Source: Pseudomonas poae (GTDB lineage: Bacteria; Pseudomonadota; Gammaproteobacteria; Pseudomonadales; Pseudomonadaceae). From it: a stretch of DNA of 64,000 bases. This document shows positions 41,343 through 52,010 of the stretch, piece after piece. The notes below the pieces were generated by a model. It was not told the origin of the DNA. It made no database searches and was given only the letters and a program-made list of their open reading frames with translations. Numbering within the stretch: position 1 is the stretch's first letter; every line of letters starts with the position of its first letter. A program made the translations under genes and the position numbers. Where the stretch lies: contig CP034537.1 of the NCBI GenBank assembly GCA_004000515.1, positions 2,356,001 to 2,420,000 on the forward strand. Direction: 5' to 3'.

Positions 41343-41793
41343 AGGCTGAGCCTTTGATCTATAGAGGCTACAGCCGATTTAACAAGGTGAATGCCCAGTT
41401 TGGTAAAACACTAAGACCAGGGTTCCTGGTTGGTGGGGATGAGTGCTCAGCGATATGTCAATTATGGGTACAGGTTGTTCATCCTGGCATTTGCAAAAGT
41501 GGCCGTTTCAGCGAGCTGACGCTTGCTTAACGCAGTATCGTCAATGAGACCTGACAGGATTGTTTACCTGTGGGCACGTCCAGTCTTGGCATCGATAGTT
41601 CAACGCCTTACTGTGCGCGGAAATGTGCATAGCCGGTGGCACAAGACGAAGCAGTCAGGGCGTCGATGAATGCCGAGATAGTTAAACGAAAAGCCATCGG
41701 CCCAGTATCATGCAGCCATCTTCGCCCGGGCCCCTGTGGTCGGGTTTTCTTTTTACCGCGCAAATCATCTGCGCTGAATGTAGGGAATAGTCC
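41343..41793. other. Gap between zorD and hsdM
   Basis: 451 bp containing the right direct repeat. A GC-rich stretch near 41735-41760 ending in TTTTCTTTTT could form a weak terminator. The hsd promoter should lie in the last ~150 bp; no clear boxes were found. Confidence 0.45.
41498..41627 (+). repeat. Right direct repeat flanking the Nudix-Zorya cassette
   Basis: The partner of the copy at 32064-32193, same orientation, with the same ordered blocks (CGTTTCAG, AGCTGACGC, TTAACGCAG, ATTGTTTACCTGTG, GCACGTCCAG, TGTGCGCGGAAAT) but many substitutions between them. Together the two copies enclose 9.3 kb. Confidence 0.8.
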
Positions 41794-43526
41794 ATGTCGG
41801 ATCAAAAGGGTGCCGAACAGGCCGCCAGCAGTCTCGCTGAACAGGCGCTCAAACAGGCCCGCGCCCGTTATGCGCCAGGCGAAAGCGCCGCCAGCGCAGA
41901 AGCCGAACTACCGCCGAGGAAGGCGGGGCGCAAAGCCGCCGTCACCTCCACCAGTAGCACTCTGCAGGACTTGGAAAAGACCTTGTGGGCCACCGCCGAC
42001 AAACTACGCGCCAACATGGACGCAGCCGAGTACAAGCACATTGTCCTCGGCCTGATCTTCCTCAAGTACATCTCCGACAGCTTCTCCGGCCGCCACGCCG
42101 AACTGGCGCGGCGGTTTGCCGATGCCAGCGATGAATACTACCTGGGCGGTGACGACCCGGTGTATTTGGCGGCCGAACTGGAAGAGCGCGACTACTACAA
42201 AGAAGTGAATGTGTTCTGGGTGCCGGAAGTGGCCCGATGGGAGTCCATCCGTGCCAACGCCAAGCAAGTCGACATCGGCAAACGCATTGATGAGGCCCTG
42301 GCCGCAATCGAAGCAGAAAACCCGCCGCTGAAAAACATCCTCGACAAACGGTACGCCCGCGCCCAGCTGCCGGATGGCAAACTCGGCGAGCTGGTCGATA
42401 TGATTTCCATCATCGGCTTCGGCGGCGATGCCCACCAGGCCCGCGACCTGCTCGGTCAGGTCTATGAATACTTTCTTGGCCAATTCGCCAGCGCCGAAGG
42501 CAAGAAGGGCGGACAGTTCTACACCCCGGCCAGCATTGTCAAAACCCTGGTCGCGGTGCTCAACCCGCACCATGGCAAGGTTTACGACCCGTGCTGCGGC
42601 TCCGGGGGCATGTTCGTGCAGTCGGAAAAATTCATCGAAGCCCACGGCGGCAAACTAGGTGACGTGTCGATCTACGGCCAGGAGTCCAACCCGACCACCT
42701 GGCGTCTGGCGGCGATGAACCTGGCCATCCGTGGCATCGACTTCAACCTAGGTCGCGAGCCGGCCGACACTTTTATCCGCAACCAGCACAGTGACCTTCG
42801 CGCCGACTTCGTCCTGGCCAACCCACCGTTCAATATCAGCGACTGGTGGCACGGCAGCCTCGAAGGCGACCCGCGCTGGGTCTATGGCAGCCCGCCAGCC
42901 GGCAACGCCAACTACGCCTGGCTGCAACATATGCTGTTTCACCTCAAGTCCAGCGGCCGTGCCGGAATCGTCCTGGCCAACGGTTCGATGAGCTCCAGCC
43001 AGAACGGTGAAGGTGACATCCGTCGCGCCATGGTCGAGACCGACGTGGTCGAAGTGATGGTCGCGCTGCCCGGCCAGCTGTTTTTCAACACCCAGATCCC
43101 AGCCTGCCTGTGGTTTTTGGCCAAGCAAAAACCAAACGCCCCGGCGAAGTGCTGTTTATTGATGCGCGCAAACTTGGCACCCGCATAAGCCGGGTGCAGA
43201 TTGAGCTGCTGGACAGCGACATCGAGCGCATCGCGCAAACCGTTGCCAACTGGCGCGGGGTGCCGCTGGATGTCGGTGGCGAGATTGCTGAATACGCCGA
43301 CGTGGCCGGTTTCTGCCGCAGCGTCACCCTCGCCGAAATCGCCGAACACGGTCATGTGCTGACCCCAGGCCGCTATGTCGGGGCCGAGGCCGTCGAGGAC
43401 GACGATGAAGCTTTTACCGACAAGATGCAGAACCTCACTGCGCTGCTGGGCGAGCAGATGGCCAAGGGCGCAGAGCTCAACCAGTTTATCTGCCAGAAGC
43501 TCGGGGGGCTGGGGTATGAGTTCTGA
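41794..43526 (+). CDS. hsdM: Type I restriction-modification methyltransferase HsdM (frame broken once)
   Basis: N6-adenine methyltransferase subunit. Visible motifs are the SAM-binding DPCCGSGGM at about residues 265-273 and catalytic motif [12 protein letters not shown] at about 342-351, preceded by the HsdM N-terminal helical domain ([20 protein letters not shown]). The A run 43127-43131 lacks one base (expected [20 protein letters not shown]). Corrected length is 577 residues. The start ATG has AGGGA upstream, and the end overlaps hsdS by 11 bp. The first ~55 residues are a low-complexity Ala/Glu-rich extension. Confidence 0.95.
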
Positions 43527-44866
43527 GTGCAATTTGAAGTTAGGGGACTTCGTCAGTTTGCAAAGAGGCACAACTTATAAAGGTGATCTTCTCGGTTTGC
43601 CTGGCCCCGTCCTTCTTGGGCTTGCATCTATTCAGCCCAATGGAGGCTTTAGGCAGGGGCATTTAAAACATATGGTGGCGAATCACCTGAGAAAATTACC
43701 CTACGTTCCGGTGAGCTATACGTTTCATTAAAAGATGTCACCCAGTCTGGTGATTTGCTTGGTTCAGTGGCGCGAGTACCGAAAAATTTTGAGAAAGGGC
43801 GCTTAACTCAAGATACGGTGAAGCTGGTTTTTGATGGGAAGCCAATTTCAGCAGCCTACATTTACTGGTTACTGAGAACCCCTGAATATCGCGAGTATTG
43901 CCGTGCTCGTGGGACTGGTACTACTACCCTAGGACTGGCTCGCGAGGACTTCCTTAATTTCAGAGTTCCTGTACCGACGGAAGCAGAAGATTCGTTGGTG
44001 GAGCTACTAGAAGCAGTCGAGACCAGGATTGAGCTGCTTAAAGAAGCCAATGCCACCCTGGAAGCTATCGCCCAGGCACTGTTCAAATCCTGGTTCGTTG
44101 ATTTCGACCCGGTACGGGCCAAGGTAGAAGGGCTTGAACCAGAAGGCCTGGACCCGGCCACCGCGGCGCTGTTTCCCGACAGTTTTGAAGAGTCCGTGCT
44201 GGGGGGGTACCGAGGGGATGGCTTGTAGATCGCGCCGAGAGTTGGTTAAGCGTCCTTGAAGCCGGACGCCGCCCCAAAGGGGGGGTAGCTGGAATTATGG
44301 ACGGAGTTCCTAGCATTGGTGCTGAAAGCATTGTACGAATTGGAGAGTTTGATTACTCAAAGACCAAGTATGTATCTGCTGAATTTTTTGAAAAGATGAA
44401 GTCTGGTGGGCTTCAAACGCACGATGTCCTTCTTTACAAAGATGGTGGGAAGCCTGGGGTGTTTTTACCCAGAGTTTCTATGTTTGGAAATGGCTTTCCC
44501 TTTGAAAAATGCGGGATAAATGAGCACGTTTTCCGAATGCGCCTAAAAGAACCTTTTAGTCAGGCATTTCTTTACTACTGGCTTTGGAGCGATGCAGTGA
44601 TGCACGAACTAAAGCATCGCGGTGGGAAGGCTGCAATACCAGGTATTAACCAGTCGGATGTGAAGGAACTCAAGCTGCTTGTCCCAAGCAAGCATGTTTT
44701 GATGCGTTTTGATGAGATTACGTCGCCGCTAGTTAGCACGATTTTCTCCAATTCCAAGCAAGCCCGAACGCTCACCCAGCTCCGCGATACGCTGCTACCG
44801 CGCCTGATCTCCGGCCAGATGCGCCTGTCGGAAGCCGAGGCGCAGATCGAAGAGGTTTGTGCGTGA
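43516..44866 (+). CDS. hsdS: Type I restriction-modification specificity subunit HsdS (frame broken twice)
   Basis: The protein has two target-recognition domains, each followed by a conserved helix. The first ends near LVELLEAVETRIELLKEANA; the second ends in TLTQLRDTLLPRLISGQMRL. Together these set the DNA sequence recognised. The start is the ATG at 43516 ([20 protein letters not shown]), inside the end of hsdM. The A run 43665-43668 lacks one A (expected HLKTYGGESPEKITLRSG) and the G run 44201-44207 lacks one G (expected LGGVPRGWLVDRAESWLS). Corrected length is 450 residues. Lower GC in the recognition domains than in hsdM and hsdR fits domain exchange, common for hsdS. Confidence 0.92.
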
Positions 44867-44976
44867 GCCCATTGAGGACTCCGAAGCTCCCTGAGGGCTA
44901 CTCCAACCTGCCGAGCATTGTCTGGGTCGAGGCGGAGCCGGCCGGTGAACTGAATACAGGATGTGAAATGGAATGA
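44863..44976 (+). CDS. Small coupled ORF between hsdS and hsdR
   Basis: A 37-residue frame from GTG (MSPLRTPKLPEGYSNLPSIV ...) to TGA. It overlaps the hsdS stop by 4 bp (GTGA) and its own stop overlaps the hsdR start (ATGGAATGACC), so all three would be translated in a relay. The Pro-rich start and acidic end have no motif that I know. It could be a genuine small subunit or regulator, or simply a reading frame that keeps ribosomes moving into hsdR. Confidence 0.5.
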   Translation: MSPLRTPKLPEGYSNLPSIVWVEAEPAGELNTGCEME

Positions 44977-47900
44977 CCGAAGATCATTTGGAACAGGAAA
45001 CCCTCGGCTGGCTGGCAGAGGTGGGTTACACCATCTGTACGGTCCGGATATCGCTCATGATGGCGAAAATCCGGAGCGTGAACACTATCGTCAGGTGGTC
45101 CTGGTCGAGCGCCTGCGCAGCGCTATAGCCAACCTCAACCCCAAGGTGCCTCTAGCCGCGCGAGAAGATGCCTTGAAGCAAGTGCTCGAACTAGGCCTGC
45201 CGGTACAGCTGCCGGCCAACCGCCTGTTCCATCGACTGTTGGTCGGCGGTGTGCCAGTACAGTATCAAAAAGACGGCGAAACCCGGGGTGACTTCGTACG
45301 TCTGATCGACTGGGTCGAGGTGAAGAAGAACGACTGGCTCGCTATCAATCAATTCAGTATCCAGGGACCGAAACGCACCTGCCGCCCGGACATCATCCTG
45401 TTCGTTAATGGCTTGCCATTGGTGCTGTTGGAGTTAAAGAACCCGGCAGATGTGAATGCCGATATTTGGAAGGCGTTCCACCAGATCGAGACCTATAAAG
45501 AGCTGATCCCCGATGTATTCCAGTACAACGAAATCCTGGTGATTTCCGACGGCAGCGAAGCCCGTATGGGTTCGTTGTCGGCCGATGCCGAACGCTTCAT
45601 GAATTGGCGCACCATCGACGGCAAGGATCTCGACCCGCTGGGTCAATTCAACGAACTGGAAACCCTGGTGCGCGGTGCCTTGGCGCCGCAGATGCTGCTC
45701 GATTACCTGCGCTACTTCGTGTTGTTCGAGGATGACGGCCGGTTGGTGAAGAAGATTGCCGGCTATCACCAATTCCACGCTGTTCGCGCCGCGATTCAGC
45801 AGGTGGTCAGCGCCTCGCGTCCCGGGGGTAGCCATAAGGGCGGGGTGGTGTGGCACACTCAGGGCTCGGGCAAGAGCATCACCATGACGTGCTTCGCCGC
45901 CCGGGTGATGCAGGAAGCCGCGATGGAGAACCCGACTATCGTGGTGATCACCGATCGCAACGATCTGGACGGCCAGTTGTTCGGTGTGTTCTCGCTGTCA
46001 CAGGATCTGTTGCGCGAACAGCCAGTCAAAGTGGAATCACGTGGTGACTTGCGCACCAAGCTGGCCAACCGCCCAAGTGGCGGCATTGTGTTCGCCACGA
46101 TCCAAAAGTTCATGCCTGGAGTGGATGAAGACACTTTTCCAGTGCTGTCTGACCGCTCGAACATCGTGGTCATCGCCGACGAAGCGCACCGTACCCAGTA
46201 TGGGTTTGGCGCCGAAATGAAAACGTCGGAGGGTTCGCAGACCACCGAGAGCCAGACCCGTTACCAGGTGGGCTATGCCCAGCACCTGCGCGATGCGCTG
46301 CCCAATGCCACCTTCGTTGCCTTCACCGGTACCCCGGTGTCCAGCGAAGACCGCGACACCCGTTCGGTCTTTGGTGAATACATTCATGTCTACGACATGC
46401 AACAGGCCACTGAAGACGGCGCAACCGTCGCCATCTACTACGAATCGCGTCTGGCCAAATTGTCGTTGAAAGACAGTGAGCTGCCGGTGATCGACGATCA
46501 GGTCGATGAACTGGCTGAAGACGAAGAGGACGACCAGCAGTCGCGCCTGAAAAGCCGCTGGGCCGCACTGGAAAAGGTGGTCGGGGCCGAGCCTCGGATC
46601 CACAGCGTGGCGGCAGATCTTGTCGCGCATTTTGAGGAGCGTAATCAGGGCCTGGTAAGCATGGGGCAGATGCCCGGTAAAGCCATGTTGGTGGCCATGA
46701 GCCGCGAGATCTGCGTGCACCTGTACAACGAGATCGTCGCCCTGCGTCCAGATTGGCACGACGAAGACCCGGAAAAAGGCGCGATTAAGATCGTCATGAC
46801 TGGTAGTGCCTCGGACAAGGCCTTGTTGCGGCCGCACATTTATTCTGGACAGCAAAAAAACGTTTGGAAAAACGCTTTAAGGATCCGCTCGATCCGCTCA
46901 AGCTAGTGATCGTCCGTGACATGTGGCTGACCGGCTTTGATGCACCCTGCGTCCACACCTTGTACGTGGATAAGCCAATGAAGGGCCATAACCTGATGCA
47001 GGCCATTGCCCGGGTTAACCGTGTCTTCAAGGACAAGCAAGGCGGCCTGGTGGTGGATTACATCGGTATCGCCAATGAGCTGAAAGCAGCGCTTAAGGAG
47101 TACACCGGAAGTAAGGGCAAAGGGCGGCCTACAGTGGATGCTCATGAAGCCTATTCAGTGCTGGAGGAGAAGCTCGATGTCCTGCGCAGCCTGCTGCATG
47201 GCTTCGATTACATCGACTTCCTAGCCGGCGGCCACAAGCTGCTCGCCGGGGCAGCCAACCATGTGCTGGGTCTGGAAGACGGTAAGAAGCGTTTTGCTGA
47301 CAGCGCGCTGGCCATGAGCAAGGCCTTTACCCTGTGTTGCACTTTGGATGAAGCCAAGGCAGTGCGCGAGGAGGTGGCATTCTTCCAGGCGATCAAGGTG
47401 ATTTTGATCAAGCGTGAAGTCAGTCAGCAGAAAAAGACTGACGAAGAGCGAGAATTGGCCATTCGCCAGATCATAGGCAATGCCGTGGTCTCTGGCGACG
47501 TGGTGGACATCTTCGAGGCGGTGGGTCTGGACAAGCCCAATATCGGCCTGCTCGACGACGCGTTTCTCGCCGAGGTGCGCAATCTTCCAGAGAAGAACCT
47601 GGCGGTAGAACTGTTAGAGCGTTTGCTCGAAGGCGAAATCAAGAGCCGCTACAGCACTAACCTCGCCCAGGAGAAGAAGTTTTCCGAGTTACTGGCCAAT
47701 GTGATCAAACGCTACCAAAACCGGTCTATCGAAACCGCTCAGGTCATTGAAGAACTGATCGAAATGGCCAAGAAATTCGCTGCCGCTAGCAAGCGCGGTG
47801 ATGAGCTGGGGCTCAATGATGACGAGCTGGCGTTTTACGATGCATTGGCCAATAACGAGTCCTCGGTGCGCGAGTTGGGCGACGAGATCCTGGCAAAAAT

Positions 47901-48093
47901 TGCCCACGAGCTGACCGCCAGCTTGCGGGCCAACGTCAGTGTTGATTGGAGCAGTCGTGAAAGCGTGAAGGCCAAATTGCGTATCCTGGTACGGCGGATT
48001 CTGCGCAAGTACAAGTATCCGCCGGATCAAGCAGAGGAAGCGGCGCAGTTGGTGCTCAATCAGGCAGAAACGCTCTGCGAGGCATGGTTGTAG
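44973..48093 (+). CDS. hsdR: Type I restriction enzyme HsdR (frame broken twice)
   Basis: Restriction and translocase subunit. The N-terminal nuclease domain has [20 protein letters not shown] (PD-(D/E)xK type: D, then E-x-K). The motor follows with Walker A TQGSGKS near residue 298, DEAHRT near 402 and [13 protein letters not shown]. Helicase motifs IV-VI include [20 protein letters not shown] and ARVNRVF. The start is the ATG at 44973 ([20 protein letters not shown]). One C is missing at 45031-45032 (expected GYTHLYGPD) and one A in the run 46854-46860 (expected [15 protein letters not shown]). Corrected length is 1040 residues. It ends the hsd operon. Confidence 0.94.
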
Positions 48094-48409
48094 CGGACTT
48101 AGCGTATTTCCGTACGGTGCGCGACCTAGGCGGTCGAAACTTAGTCTCTGGCGCTTCCTGGCCGAAGCGAGCGAATCATGAAAAATGGGATTCGTTGGGC
48201 AATTCCCGAAGAGGAATTTTAGATGAAGGAATGACTGCAGGACGCAAGGATAGAAGCTATTCAATGGTTTTTATCAGCGTAGCACGCACGTTTCAGCGGG
48301 GTGGCAGGTAACTGCCATCCCTACCGTGACCAGTCGGATCTATACCCGGGAGATGTATCGATTGGATGACTATCCCCCCTCGGCTCAATGTTTATCTCCT
48401 GATTAGCCA
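48094..48409. other. Intergenic region between convergent hsdR and helicase genes
   Basis: 316 bp with no gene, no REP element and no clear terminator that I can see. Confidence 0.4.
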
Positions 48410-50251
48410 TTAGCCGCCAATAGCATGGTCTGGGAAATACGTTCCGAAACTGTTCAGTTCAGGCGCGGAACAAACGACCGTCAGCCAGCTTCCTTCTTGG
48501 CTCCGCTTCAGCCGCGTCAGGCCTGCGTAGACTAGCGCCAAGCTTTGCGCATTTGCAGCCTCTGTCACATAGACGACCAGTAGGCGAGACTCCCATCCCT
48601 TGAAGCTATGCAAGGTGGTTGCCTTGATCTTGGCATCGCCCATATAAAAGCCCATCTTCCTGCGGCGATGGTCAGAACCAAACGTATCAACAGCCCGAAT
48701 ATTGTATTCATTGAGACGACTTACCACCTCGGCCCCAGATGCCATATTTCCGGTCAGCATGGTGATGTCAGCATTGGCCAAACCGTTCTTTCCGGTCTGA
48801 TGCATCAGGGCGAGGATTTCGTCCGAACAAACGACCTTGGCATTCTCCGGGCTACATTGCACCCAGCGAAGGTGGCACGGGTACAGATCAAGTGATCCTT
48901 GCTCTGGCTGCGGTAAATCGACGACATCTTCAGGAAGGAACATCTCCGCAAAACTTCGTGCAAGGTTTAACGCATCTGGAGGCAATCTGTAGCTGACACT
49001 AAGTTGCGCCCAGCGTCCCCCTGGGAATCCGGCTCCCTTCATCACGTCATCTGTCCACGCTTTAGCAGTGCCGTAAATGTCTTGCGTCGCATCTGCGACC
49101 AAGAGCATCTCTCCGCTCGGTTTGCAGGCCTTGCGCAATACATCCCACCACAGCGGGCGATAATCCTGCCCTTCGTCAACAAGAATGGCATCGTATCGTG
49201 AAGCTCCTGGCTGCATGACACCTTCTGCTGCCAAAAGTGGCAATTCGGTATTCAGAACATCCTCTCGGCCGTTGGCCCACAGAGCGTCATACCTCTGCTC
49301 CCATCCCGCTTCATAACAGACATGCTTGCACCACAAATGGAAGTGAGTGAATCGAACATTCCTTATCCGTTTTGGTGCATTGAGGTCGCGAACGATGAGG
49401 TCACGTAAATAATGCCAAAGCGTGATGTTGAAAGTAGCGACCAGTACAGACTTGCCTTCGTTAGCAAGCCTCGCGGCACGTGCCGCAAGCACTAGGGACT
49501 TCCCCGAGCCTGCCGGCCCTTTGATCCGACGATAGCCGGATTCAGTGCGAGTTTCGGCTAAAGACCGCTGGTTACGATCCAAGGTCAGAGGCGCCCTTTG
49601 CGTCGATGAGAAGTCCGGCTCGACAAGCCAACCGCGTAGATCTTTGGCCAAATTTTCTGACATGAGAAAGGAGTGGCTGCGGCTGGCTTCCGGGAATACG
49701 AGCTCCATATTTCCTGTTGAAATTTCGCTGAAACCGGTGACTGGTTGATATTTTGCGTGCTCGTCACCTTGCTTAGTCTTTAAGAAAGGAGACAGGAGGC
49801 CTTTGACCTGCTCCGCTCGTGCGAAAGGGAAGATGACTCCCGCGGTAATGGTTGCCCATCCTCTCTCTGACTGAATACGTGGGCAATAAAGGTCGAAAAT
49901 TTCCTTCTTATAAAGATTTACCTTGGTGACAGGATTCTCGCTCTGGAGGCAGAACTCTTTTCCGTCCTTCTCAGCCCAGAGCGTCGGATGTCCCCATTCA
50001 TCCAACTTTGTGAAGTACCTCATGGCGTTCAGGTTCCAGTCTTTCACCTCGAACACCGCGATGCCAACCTTCGGATTCAACAGAACGAAATCCGGGCGTA
50101 AGCCATTCAAATGGGGCTGAATGTAAATCTCCCAATCGGGCGTAAGACTCTGGTTGAACATCTGAAAAACCTGTTGCTCGCCAGCGGTCAGTGGCTGCCT
50201 TAATTTTGCGTGCTCAAGCAAGGGCGGATGGATCACTCTTTCATTAGACAT
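48410..50251 (-). CDS. NERD nuclease-domain superfamily 1 helicase
   Basis: A 613-residue intact fusion. Residues ~20-130 are a NERD (nuclease-related) domain with Asp54 and Glu68-Val-Lys70 (RPDFVLLNPKVGIAVFEVKD) in PD-(D/E)xK arrangement. The rest is a UvrD/Rep-like helicase: Walker A GPAGSGKS, Walker B ILVDEGQDYRPLWW, and motifs V/VI LHSFKGWESRLLVVYVTEAA and YAGLTRLKR. Proteins of this layout are frequent in defence islands, and nuclease-helicase fusions such as Nhi are known anti-phage factors. It is convergent with hsdR, so it is a separate transcription unit. Substrate and role are not shown by the sequence. Confidence 0.85.
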   Translation of the reverse strand: MSNERVIHPPLLEHAKLRQPLTAGEQQVFQMFNQSLTPDWEIYIQPHLNGLRPDFVLLNPKVGIAVFEVKDWNLNAMRYFTKLDEWGHPTLWAEKDGKEFCLQSENPVTKVNLYKKEIFDLYCPRIQSERGWATITAGVIFPFARAEQVKGLLSPFLKTKQGDEHAKYQPVTGFSEISTGNMELVFPEASRSHSFLMSENLAKDLRGWLVEPDFSSTQRAPLTLDRNQRSLAETRTESGYRRIKGPAGSGKSLVLAARAARLANEGKSVLVATFNITLWHYLRDLIVRDLNAPKRIRNVRFTHFHLWCKHVCYEAGWEQRYDALWANGREDVLNTELPLLAAEGVMQPGASRYDAILVDEGQDYRPLWWDVLRKACKPSGEMLLVADATQDIYGTAKAWTDDVMKGAGFPGGRWAQLSVSYRLPPDALNLARSFAEMFLPEDVVDLPQPEQGSLDLYPCHLRWVQCSPENAKVVCSDEILALMHQTGKNGLANADITMLTGNMASGAEVVSRLNEYNIRAVDTFGSDHRRRKMGFYMGDAKIKATTLHSFKGWESRLLVVYVTEAANAQSLALVYAGLTRLKRSQEGSWLTVVCSAPELNSFGTYFPDHAIGG

Positions 50252-50607
50252 TTAGATCATTCTTCCCTGAGAACTCACTCTGCTTGCAAGTGAGGCAGTC
50301 TTTTAGGTTTTATGGAGTTATTTCTGAAAGCAATTTTCAACTTTGAGAGCAGCCGCTTTCTTTAGGTTATTCAATACACATCGAGGCTAGAACACCCCTG
50401 CTTAATCGTCTCTTCCGCAGCATCATGATCGCGCCAGCACAATCGACGGATTCCTACAGTAGCCTAACCTGGATTGTCTCCAACCATGGCTTTGGCTGCA
50501 GCCGGAGCAAAGTACATGGGGGCAGAAAAAAATTAAGTGAGAGCTAACAGTGCCGATAGCCCCTCGGCATCGGCCAAGGGAGTCTATCGGCCGCAGTGAC
50601 CTCGGAG
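50252..50607. other. Intergenic region between helicase and radC genes
   Basis: 356 bp, upstream of the minus-strand helicase gene and downstream of the radC-like gene. A short hairpin (TGCCGA-TAGCCCC-TCGGCA, near 50550) lacks a T tract. Nothing else was recognised. Confidence 0.4.
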
Positions 50608-51105
50608 TTACAGATAACCTCGTTCTGCTAACGAAACACAACCTTCATGACCCACCACCACATGATCCAATATCCGGGTACCAACCAAGTTGAGAGCGTT
50701 CTTGAGTGTGGTCGTAAGGGTTCGATCGGCTTGGCTGGGCTCCGGGTCACCGGAGGGATGGTTATGAACCAGAATTACGGCCGCGGCATTGTGCTCTAGG
50801 GCTATCTTGACCACTTCCCTTGGATACACGTTGGCACCATCCAGCGTGCCCCGGAATAGCTCCCTGAAACCAATCACCCGGTGTTTGGTATCGAGCAGCA
50901 GTAATGCAAAGATTTCGTGCTCGTGGTACCGCAGCAGTGTTTGCAGGTGGCTGAAGACCTGCTTCGGTTCAGTCAGGGCCCGACCTTTAGCTAGGCGACT
51001 CATCGCCAGTTGTTGAGCCATCTGCAGGATGTCAGCTTCGGTGACAGGGGAGTCCATGACATAGGTACCGGTCGTTTCACCGGCTATTAGCTTGTGATAT
51101 TTCAT
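50608..51105 (-). CDS. radC: Short RadC-family JAB/MPN-domain protein
   Basis: A 165-residue protein with the JAMM metalloprotease-like motif His114-x-His116 ... Asp127 (VHNHPSGDPEPSQAD), and Glu residues in the YHEHEIFALLLL strand that could complete it. It lacks the helix-hairpin-helix N-terminus of chromosomal RadC (~225 residues), so it is the short version usually found on plasmids, integrative elements and islands. Despite the name, a DNA-repair role is not established for this type. It is transcribed toward the helicase gene. Confidence 0.88.
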   Translation of the reverse strand: MKYHKLIAGETTGTYVMDSPVTEADILQMAQQLAMSRLAKGRALTEPKQVFSHLQTLLRYHEHEIFALLLLDTKHRVIGFRELFRGTLDGANVYPREVVKIALEHNAAAVILVHNHPSGDPEPSQADRTLTTTLKNALNLVGTRILDHVVVGHEGCVSLAERGYL

Positions 51106-51156
51106 GCGGATATTCCTGTACGAGTGCGTGAGAACGGAGGGGGATTGAGTAAAGAC

Positions 51157-51486
51157 TTAACGGTTGATACTGAAGCTGTAACCGCATTCCAGGCACTGAT
51201 AGTTATCCAGCACCCTGTCATCAATCTGTTCACCCAGCGTGGCCCCAGCGATCCCGCCGGCAGCACCACCAAACAGCCCTCCAAGTATGGCGCCAGCGAT
51301 GCTGCCCACAGCGATCCCAACAGGCCCTCCGACTATGCCGAGTACTGCACCGGCTTCCGCTCCCGACAGGGCTCCGGCGGCCCCACTGACTGCACCGCCT
51401 GCAGCGCCAATCAAACCACCCGTTTGCTTACCGATATTTTTCGTTACGACACGTCCAGAGTTGCAGCTAGGGCAAGGGGTATACAT
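51157..51486 (-). CDS. Zinc-ribbon protein with glycine-zipper membrane segment
   Basis: A 109-residue protein with an unusual layout. An N-terminal CPSC pair and a C-terminal CLEC pair could form one zinc ribbon, while the middle ~70 residues are an uninterrupted glycine-zipper (GGLIGAAGGAVSGAAGALSG, then GAILGGLFGGAAGGIAGATL) likely to enter or span a membrane. The ATG has GAGGA upstream. It lies 51 bp upstream of the radC-like gene on the same strand, so the two may be co-transcribed. Function unknown; glycine-zipper proteins include pore-formers and envelope-stress lipoproteins. Confidence 0.75.
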   Translation of the reverse strand: MYTPCPSCNSGRVVTKNIGKQTGGLIGAAGGAVSGAAGALSGAEAGAVLGIVGGPVGIAVGSIAGAILGGLFGGAAGGIAGATLGEQIDDRVLDNYQCLECGYSFSINR

Positions 51487-52010
51487 ACGTAAATCCTCTC
51501 AAGTGATGAGCGTACTGAGCCAAAGAAGCCGGCACGCCAAAATCCCTGCCGCAGTTGATGCGGTGGGCGTTCACAGAGGTGATATAGGTTTGAATTTTTT
51601 TTGAATGAGATTTTGACCAATTCGGAGAGTTGTTTGCCCCGAAAAAGTCATCTAGGAGCTGTTGATCTACGAGAGACTTTGGATATTTTGAGCTGTTTCA
51701 TTTGAGCATCACTTGCCGTTGGTGGAATTGGGTATCCGGCCGTGGACTGTCAATAAACAGCACAGATTTTTCCGCCTTTTAATTTCTTTCTAACTGTCGT
51801 CTCAGCAGAAACGGTTGGGTATGTGCGTGAGAAGTTGACCTGTGCAAACAACCAGCATTTGCTCTCCTCCTTGGGCAACCTATGCTCGGCTCCTGTGGAT
51901 GGTTGTGCTGACCTTCTTCGGGCTGGTGGCGTGTAACCATATCGTTTTAAAGTGATGGCCTTTTGCTGCTCTGCACCACAGAGCTGCGTATTCAGATCTG
52001 AGGGTGGCGT
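51487..52010. other. Gap between island genes and recC
   Basis: 524 bp without a credible gene. It includes the promoters of the zinc-ribbon gene (minus) and recC (plus). A 101-residue minus-strand open frame reaching into recC has no start signal. The sequence changes here from accessory-like to core-like composition. Confidence 0.45.
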
